The notes under the pieces: model-generated | Seen by the model: the letters and a program-made list of their open reading frames with translations, nothing else | What the model was told of the DNA's origin: nothing | Database searches by the model: none | Part shown: piece after piece, positions 7,222-12,117 of the stretch | Numbering within the stretch: the stretch's first letter is position 1 | Layout of the letters: the number at the start of each line of letters is the position of its first letter | NCBI GenBank assembly: GCA_004357435.1 | Contig: SMVS01000080.1 | Coordinates: 1-12,117, forward strand | Origin: Nitrospina sp. | GTDB taxonomy: Bacteria > Nitrospinota > Nitrospinia > Nitrospinales > Nitrospinaceae | Reading direction: 5' to 3' | Length of the DNA: 12,117 nt | Made by a program: the position numbers and the translations under genes

Positions 7222-7231
7222 TTGTATACAA
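7222..7231. promoter_or_regulatory. Predicted GntR operator, site 3 (perfect)
   Basis: Perfect palindrome TTGTATACAA. The 14 bases at 7222-7235 (TTGTATACAATATT) also occur, on the other strand, at the gntR upstream site. By eye I find this palindrome nowhere else in the window. Finding it only in the two regulatory spacers is the main reason to call these sites operators of the adjacent GntR protein. Confidence 0.72.
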
Positions 7232-7344
7232 TATTTCCACGGAAAGGGTCTTCCAGAACCCACCAGAAGGCTTTTTCAGAGCTTTTTTGGGAATTTAGGC
7301 GGCAAAAATATTAAAATTTTACCAGGTATTGTTTTTAGAAAACC

Positions 7345-8268
7345 ATGAGCAAAAGCATTAACATTGTTGAGGTCGGGCCAAGGGACGGTCTGCAAAACGA
7401 ACAGGTACTTTTTTCAACCGGGGATAAATTGAACCTGATTAGCCAGGCTGTGGCCGCCGGGGCACGTCGTATCGAAGTTGCCAGCTTTGTTCATCCCAAG
7501 TTGGTCCCGCAAATGGCGGATGCCGAAGACCTTGTGGCACGGCTACCTGACAACCCGTCGCTTACCTATATCGGCCTGGTTTTGAATATACATGGCCTTG
7601 AACGTGCCCTGGTAACCAATGAAAAAAGCCGTGGAATTGATGAAATTGGCTGCGTCGCGGTTGCTTCGGATACGTTTGCGGCGAAAAATCAGGGCCAAAC
7701 CAGTGATGAAAGCATTACAATTTCCAAAGACATCATCCGCCGCGCAAAAAAAGACGGCCTTGGCGCCCAGGTTACGCTCTCGGCCGCGTTCGGCTGTCCC
7801 TTTGAGGGATTGGTGGACCCTGTCCGGGTGGTCGGGATCGCGAAAAATTTAGCCGAGGCGGAACCGTTTGAGATAGCAATTGCCGACACCATCGGTGCCG
7901 CTGTCCCTTCTCAGGTGAGTGATCTATTCGGCGCCCTTCAGGATGCGCTTCCAGAAATGAAGTTTCGGGGCCATTTCCACAACACCCGCAACACCGGCAT
8001 TGCCAACGCCTGGGCGGCTTATGAGGCAGGAGTCAGAACGTTTGACGCCAGCTTGGCCGGCCTTGGCGGCTGCCCTTTCGCTCCGAAAGCCACCGGGAAT
8101 ATTGCCACCGAAGATCTGGTCTATATGTTTGAGCGCTCAGGCGTAAAGACCGGGCTTGACTTAAAGGCCCTGATCAGCTCGGCTCACTGGGTCGGGGACA
8201 AATTGGGAAGACAACCTCCTGCTATGGTTAGCCAGGCCGGAGAATTTCCGCGGGAACTGGCCTCTTAA
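7345..8268 (+). CDS. HMG-CoA lyase-family (HMGL-like) acyl-CoA lyase
   Basis: A 307-residue TIM-barrel lyase of the DRE-TIM metallolyase superfamily. Classical members split 3-hydroxy-3-methylglutaryl-CoA into acetoacetate and acetyl-CoA. Seen here: the N-terminal VEVGPRDGLQNE (R13, D14), the barrel strand IEVASFVHPKLVPQMAD at about 43-59, H210 and H212 in GHFHNTRNTG, the active-site cysteine C243 in LAGLGGCPFAPKATGN, and N252. The catalytic Arg, Asp, two His, Cys and Asn of HMG-CoA lyase are thus in place. However, the usual HCHDTYG block is replaced by HFHNTRN, which points to a subfamily that may act on another 3-hydroxyacyl-CoA. The start is the only sensible ATG for the family N-terminus, though its Shine-Dalgarno is weak. 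It heads the operon with hyuA and hyuB, with 27 bases to hyuA. It could accept the CoA ester made by the divergent CoA-transferase. Confidence 0.9.
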   Translation: MSKSINIVEVGPRDGLQNEQVLFSTGDKLNLISQAVAAGARRIEVASFVHPKLVPQMADAEDLVARLPDNPSLTYIGLVLNIHGLERALVTNEKSRGIDEIGCVAVASDTFAAKNQGQTSDESITISKDIIRRAKKDGLGAQVTLSAAFGCPFEGLVDPVRVVGIAKNLAEAEPFEIAIADTIGAAVPSQVSDLFGALQDALPEMKFRGHFHNTRNTGIANAWAAYEAGVRTFDASLAGLGGCPFAPKATGNIATEDLVYMFERSGVKTGLDLKALISSAHWVGDKLGRQPPAMVSQAGEFPRELAS

Positions 8269-8295
8269 TATAACGGAAAAGTACAGGAACAACGT

Positions 8296-10350
8296 ATGTC
8301 ATATCGATTGGGAGTGGATGTTGGGGGAACCTTTACCGATCTTTTGATCATTCACGACGAAACCGGTGAAACTTATCAGGCAAAAGTACCAACAACCCCT
8401 CAAGACCCCTCGCTTGCGGTAATTGAGGGCGCAAAGAAACTTTGCCAAGCCCATGGCCTTAAAGCCACTGACATTGACCTGTTTTTGCACGGGACAACGA
8501 TTGCCACCAATACAATACTGGAAGGCAAGGGCTGCCGGGTCGGCCTGATCGTCACCGAAGGCTTCAGGCAAGTCCTGCAGGTGGCGCGGGCGTTCGTCCC
8601 CGGGGGACTGGCAGGCTGGATTATCTGGCCCAAGCCCGAACCCCTGGCGCCACTGGAATGCACGGTTGAAGCCCCGGAGCGAATGGGCGCGGATGGAAAA
8701 ATAGTGCGCCCGCTTGATGAGGCGAAGCTGCGTAAAAACCTGCAGGTCCTGAAGAACGAGGGAGTTGAGGCGCTCACGGTCTGCCTGATGAATTCCTACA
8801 TTAACCCGGCCCATGAAAAACAGGTTGCGAAGATTTGCGCCAAGGAATTTCCAGACCTGCCGGTTTCCATCAGTTTCGAAATCCTGCCCGAAATGCAGGA
8901 ATATGAACGCACCCTGACGACAGTGGCGAACTCGGCGGTGCGCCCCCGGGTCTCAAGCTATATCCGGAACCTTTCCAAAGAACTCAAGGGCTGGGGAATG
9001 CGCGGAAAGCTGAACCTACTGCGCTCCGACGGTGGCCTGATGAGCACCGAGAAGGCTGAACAGGCGCCGGTGAACCTTCTGATGTCCGGGCCTGCGGGCG
9101 GGGTCGCCGGGGCGGTCTGGGTCGCCAAACACGCTAGGTTTAACAATATTCTGACGCTCGATATGGGCGGAACCTCAACCGATGTGGCGCTGATTGAAAA
9201 TGGCCAGCCGCGCCTGAAGCGTGAGACCACCGTAAGCGACCTGACGGTACGCGCCTCCTCGCTGGATATCCGCACGGTCGGAGCCGGCGGCGGATCAATC
9301 GCGCATGTTCCTGAGCTGACCAAGGCGCTCCGGGTTGGTCCGGAATCCGCCGGCGCTGATCCCGGACCGGTTGCCTACAAGAAGGGCGGAACCAGCCCTA
9401 CAGTTACCGATGCCAATGTAGTTCTGGGAAATCTGCCAGAGGGTCTTTTGGGCGGCGAGATGAAGCTGGACAGGACAGGCGCAAAAAAAGCCGTGCAGAC
9501 TATCGCCGATGCGCTTGGCATTGACGTGATGGAAGCCGCCGCGGGGATTATCGATATCGTTAATGAAAACATGTTTGGGGCGTTGAGACTGGTCTCCATC
9601 CAGCAGGGCTATGACCCCCGTGATTTCGCGCTGATGGGGTTCGGCGGGGCAGGACCCCTGCACGCTAATGCAATCGGGCGACTGATGCAATCGTGGCCGG
9701 TCATTATCCCGCCCAGCCCTGGGGTTCTTTGCGCCTATGGCGATGCCACCACCCGGATGCGGGTCGAAACCGCGCGCAGCTTTAACAAACAGTTCAAAGA
9801 CACCAGTGATGCCGAACTGGCTGATATCATGGACAAAATGGGGAAAGAGGTTGCCACAGAACTTGCCGGTGAAGGGGTGCCCCAAGGCGATCAGGAAATC
9901 ACCTTCGAACTCGATATCCGTTATAAAGGCCAAGCCTTTGAAGTGCCTTTGGCGGCGGACCTTTCCCATTTCCAGGCGGGAAAGGGGATTGAAGCAATCG
10001 CTAGGGCCTTTAATGCCGAACACAAGCGCCTGTTTACCTTCAACCTCGATACCTCACTGGAATTTGTTAACCTGAGGGCGGTCGCGCTTGGCAAACCGGC
10101 GAAAGTTTCTTCGCCCGAGATCAAAAAGGGTGATGGTAAAGCGGCGCGCGCCAGAATCAGGGATCATTTGGTTTACATGGACGGCCAAGAACGCGAAGCG
10201 GCGATATATGATCGCCGTAAGCTGCTGGCCGGCGATATCATCAAGGGCCCTGCGATTATTACTGAAATGGATTCCACCACCCTGGTTCTTTTGGGGCATG
10301 TGGCGCGGATTGACAGTTTTGGTAACATTCTGATTACACCGGAGGAGTGA
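8296..10350 (+). CDS. Hydantoinase/oxoprolinase family protein, subunit A
   Basis: A 684-residue subunit of the ATP-dependent HyuA family, which includes N-methylhydantoinase A, 5-oxoprolinase, caprolactamase and acetone/acetophenone carboxylase subunits. These use an actin-like ATPase fold to phosphorylate a carbonyl or amide. Motifs in order: LGVDVGGTFTD at 5-15 (phosphate loop 1), HGTTIATNTILEGKG at 65-79, PEMQEYERT with NSAVRP after it, SDGGLMS at 244-250, DMGGTSTDVAL from 289 (phosphate loop 2), GAGGGS at 329-334, and GFGGAGPLHA at 448-457. Length is normal, with no break. An AGGAA Shine-Dalgarno sits about seven bases before the ATG. The hyuB gene begins ten bases after the stop, as usual for this two-subunit enzyme. 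Motifs cannot separate hydantoin or lactam opening from ketone carboxylation, so I give no specific symbol. Confidence 0.94.
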   Translation: MSYRLGVDVGGTFTDLLIIHDETGETYQAKVPTTPQDPSLAVIEGAKKLCQAHGLKATDIDLFLHGTTIATNTILEGKGCRVGLIVTEGFRQVLQVARAFVPGGLAGWIIWPKPEPLAPLECTVEAPERMGADGKIVRPLDEAKLRKNLQVLKNEGVEALTVCLMNSYINPAHEKQVAKICAKEFPDLPVSISFEILPEMQEYERTLTTVANSAVRPRVSSYIRNLSKELKGWGMRGKLNLLRSDGGLMSTEKAEQAPVNLLMSGPAGGVAGAVWVAKHARFNNILTLDMGGTSTDVALIENGQPRLKRETTVSDLTVRASSLDIRTVGAGGGSIAHVPELTKALRVGPESAGADPGPVAYKKGGTSPTVTDANVVLGNLPEGLLGGEMKLDRTGAKKAVQTIADALGIDVMEAAAGIIDIVNENMFGALRLVSIQQGYDPRDFALMGFGGAGPLHANAIGRLMQSWPVIIPPSPGVLCAYGDATTRMRVETARSFNKQFKDTSDAELADIMDKMGKEVATELAGEGVPQGDQEITFELDIRYKGQAFEVPLAADLSHFQAGKGIEAIARAFNAEHKRLFTFNLDTSLEFVNLRAVALGKPAKVSSPEIKKGDGKAARARIRDHLVYMDGQEREAAIYDRRKLLAGDIIKGPAIITEMDSTTLVLLGHVARIDSFGNILITPEE

Positions 10351-10360
10351 GGAAGAAGAC

Positions 10361-12117
10361 ATGCCTGCAAGAATTATTGAAAAAAACTCTAAAAAATTCA
10401 CTCCGGTTAAGGTTGACCCGGTCACCCTCGACATCATTGAAAATGCGCTCAGGAACGCCCGGGTGGAAATGGATGCGACTTTGTTCCGGACCGCCATGTC
10501 GCCGGGCATCCGCGAACAGGGTGATGCCTTTCCGCTGATTGCCGATCACAAGGGGCGTATGGTGGTGGGCCAGTTTGGCAGTTTTATTGATGGGTTTCTG
10601 AATGCCTATGACGGCGATCTCGAAGAAGGCGATGTCATTTGGCTGGCCGATCCGTACACCTGCGAGGGGGCCGTCAGTCACGCCAACGACTGGCTAATTC
10701 TGATGCCGGTGTTTATCAGCGGCCGTCTGATTTCCTGGGCCGCGATGTTTGGCCACATGACCGATATCGGCGGCAAGGTGCCGGGCTCGCTTCCTACCGA
10801 TGCGGTTTCCATTTTCGAGGAAGGTATCCGAATTCCGCCGGTCAAAATCTATAAGAAAGGCGAATACCAGAAAGACCTGGTTGATCTGGTGATGCATCAG
10901 GTGCGCATGCCTGAATGGTGCCGCTCGGATTTGAATGCGATTATCGCCAGCTGCCGGATGGCCGAGCGCCGGGTTCACGAAATGTGCGAACGTTTTGGTG
11001 AAGACGTTTATGTTTCTGCCACCGAAGAACTTCTTGAGCGCAATTATCGTGCCATGAAGCAGTTAATCCACACCACCGTGGCGGAAGAAAAAATTTCCTT
11101 TACCGACTATGTTTGCGATGACGGCATGGGGTTTGGTCCCTACAAGATCCACTGCTCGATGTGGCGCGAGGGCGACAAGGTTATTCTTGATTTCGAGGGA
11201 ACCGATCCGCAATCGGCCAGTTCAATCAACTTCTACCTCAATGAAAACATGTTCAAGATGTTCTTTGGCATCTACATGATCATGGTGTTTGACCCGCAAA
11301 TCCTCTTCAACGACGGTTTTTACCCGCTGGTAGATGTGCGGATTCCCGAAGGCTCGCTATTGAAACCAAAGTTTCCCGCCGCGCTGTCCTGCCGAACCCA
11401 TGCCCTGGGGCGTATTTTTGACGTATTGGGTGGACTTTTGGGACAACGCCAGCCGGAATTTCTCAATGCCGCCGGTTTTTCTTCCAGCCCGCACCTGATG
11501 TTTTCAGGTTTTCACAAAAATGGTGAATGGTTCCAGCTGTTCCAGATCGGGTTTGGCGGCATTCCCGGCCGGCCGTTTGGCGACGGTCCTGATGGCCATT
11601 CGTTGTGGCCCGGGTTCACCAATATTCCGAACGAATTTCTGGAGCGCTATTTCCCGCTCAGGATTGAACGCTACGAGTCTACTCCCGATTCCGGAGGCGC
11701 CGGCTTTTTCCGCGGCGGCAACGGCATTACCATGAGCTACCGGTTTCTCGAAGCCGGGACGATTTCGATCCACGATGACCGCTGGTTCACCTACCCGTGG
11801 GGGGTTAATGGAGGGACGCCAGGCGCGCGCTCACAAAAAATCCTCGAGCGCGCAGACGGAACCCGTGAGGTGCTGTCTTCCAAATGCGACCGCATCCAGG
11901 TCAAGGAAGGTGACCTTTTGCATTATATCACCTGGGGCGGCGGTGGCTGGGGGGACCCGCTTGAACGCGATCCAGACCTTGTGGCCCTTGAGGTCAGGCG
12001 CGGCCTGGTCAGCTTTGAGGGGACTAAACGCTATGGCGTGGTCTTAACCCAGGCGGGCGATGTCGACAAAAAAGCGACCAAGGATATGCGAAAAGATATG
12101 GCCGCCAAACGAGGAAA
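10361..12117 (+). CDS. Hydantoinase family protein, subunit B (3' end beyond window)
   Basis: An uninterrupted frame of 585 codons that leaves the right edge without a stop. It is the HyuB-type partner of the preceding subunit A. Family features: PVTLDIIENALRNARVEMDATL at about 20-41, GDVIWLADPYTCEGAVSHAND at 90-110, FGHMTDIGGKVPGS at 130-143, then EEGIRIPPVKIYKKG. Further on come FPLRIERYESTPDSGGAGFFRGGNG and, near the C-terminus, GGGGWGDPLERDP followed by VRRGLVSFEGTKRYGVVL. HyuB proteins are usually about 520-600 residues and this last block is normally close to the end, so little is missing. The ATG has a GAGGAAG Shine-Dalgarno five bases upstream and starts ten bases after hyuA. The family NDPY / GG-x-H-x-PD block reads ADPY / GAVSHANDW here, marking a divergent subfamily. 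Substrate is unknown. Confidence 0.94.
   Translation, partial: MPARIIEKNSKKFTPVKVDPVTLDIIENALRNARVEMDATLFRTAMSPGIREQGDAFPLIADHKGRMVVGQFGSFIDGFLNAYDGDLEEGDVIWLADPYTCEGAVSHANDWLILMPVFISGRLISWAAMFGHMTDIGGKVPGSLPTDAVSIFEEGIRIPPVKIYKKGEYQKDLVDLVMHQVRMPEWCRSDLNAIIASCRMAERRVHEMCERFGEDVYVSATEELLERNYRAMKQLIHTTVAEEKISFTDYVCDDGMGFGPYKIHCSMWREGDKVILDFEGTDPQSASSINFYLNENMFKMFFGIYMIMVFDPQILFNDGFYPLVDVRIPEGSLLKPKFPAALSCRTHALGRIFDVLGGLLGQRQPEFLNAAGFSSSPHLMFSGFHKNGEWFQLFQIGFGGIPGRPFGDGPDGHSLWPGFTNIPNEFLERYFPLRIERYESTPDSGGAGFFRGGNGITMSYRFLEAGTISIHDDRWFTYPWGVNGGTPGARSQKILERADGTREVLSSKCDRIQVKEGDLLHYITWGGGGWGDPLERDPDLVALEVRRGLVSFEGTKRYGVVLTQAGDVDKKATKDMRKDMAAKRG

Larger units (their letters stand above)
7092..7344. 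promoter_or_regulatory. Divergent enzyme-operon control region
   Basis: A 253-base AT-rich spacer between the CoA-transferase (minus) and the lyase-family gene (plus). It holds two GTATAC-centred operator-like sites (7199-7208, 7222-7231), a possible plus-strand promoter at 7173-7200, and two small inverted repeats (7132-7149 and 7161-7178). The last 20 bases before the lyase gene have no strong Shine-Dalgarno: AGG sits about 15 bases upstream of the ATG, with only AGAAAA closer. Confidence 0.6.

Noticed and set aside
7306..7326. Resemblance of the AT-rich block before the lyase gene to bases 4491-4511 near gntR
   Set aside because: Only AAATATTAA plus scattered bases agree; low complexity explains it.
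7345..8268. Link between the HMGL-like lyase and leucine through leuCD
   Set aside because: leuCD are biosynthetic, separated by a terminator, a convergent receptor gene and two control regions; no isovaleryl-CoA or methylcrotonyl-CoA genes are present.
9295..10023. 242-residue minus-strand open frame opposite hyuA
   Set aside because: Antisense to conserved HyuA motifs; the translation resembles no protein, and the frame is open through codon bias of the real gene.
1..12117. CRISPR arrays, tRNA or rRNA genes, transposases, phage genes
   Set aside because: No direct-repeat arrays, no tRNA-like or rRNA-like segments and no recombinase or transposase motifs were seen on either strand.

Overview
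The window looks like a chromosomal segment of a Gram-negative proteobacterium. It has moderate GC, an 886-residue TonB-dependent outer-membrane receptor of the kind abundant in sphingomonad-like and marine Alphaproteobacteria, and proteobacterial LeuC/LeuD sequences. Alphaproteobacteria is my best guess from protein style alone; no rRNA, tRNA or other taxonomic marker is present.

Layout. (1) Bases 1-1631: the 3' end of leuC, all of leuD and a small glutathione-S-transferase-like gene whose start overlaps the leuD stop, closed by a strong bidirectional hairpin terminator. This is the leucine-biosynthesis end of the window. (2) 1662-4322, minus strand: a TonB-dependent receptor with a GTG start and a strong Shine-Dalgarno. 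(3) 4323-4605: a divergent control region. (4) 4606-5271, plus: a GntR/FCD transcription factor. (5) 5275-7091, minus: a class III (CaiB/BaiF) CoA-transferase followed by an isochorismatase-fold amidohydrolase, translationally coupled through TAATG. (6) 7092-7344: a second divergent control region. (7) 7345-12117, plus: an HMG-CoA-lyase-family protein, hydantoinase/oxoprolinase subunit A, and subunit B. Subunit B runs off the right edge and stays open for 585 codons.

How it fits together. Regions 2-7 look like one catabolic island: uptake receptor, local regulator and five enzymes. The palindrome TTGTATACAA, which fits the FadR/FCD-type GntR operator consensus, occurs perfectly at 4482-4491 and 7222-7231 and with one mismatch at 7199-7208. 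All three lie in the two divergent control regions, none in a coding sequence. The simplest reading is that the encoded GntR protein controls itself, perhaps the receptor, and both enzyme operons. The enzyme set (ATP-dependent HyuA/HyuB ring opener or carboxylase, C-N hydrolase, CoA-transferase, acyl-CoA lyase) suggests a route that opens or carboxylates a small carbonyl or cyclic-amide compound, removes a carbamoyl or amide group, activates the acid as a CoA thioester and cleaves it to acetyl-CoA-type products. The substrate cannot be read from the sequence, and I know of no characterised pathway with exactly this set.
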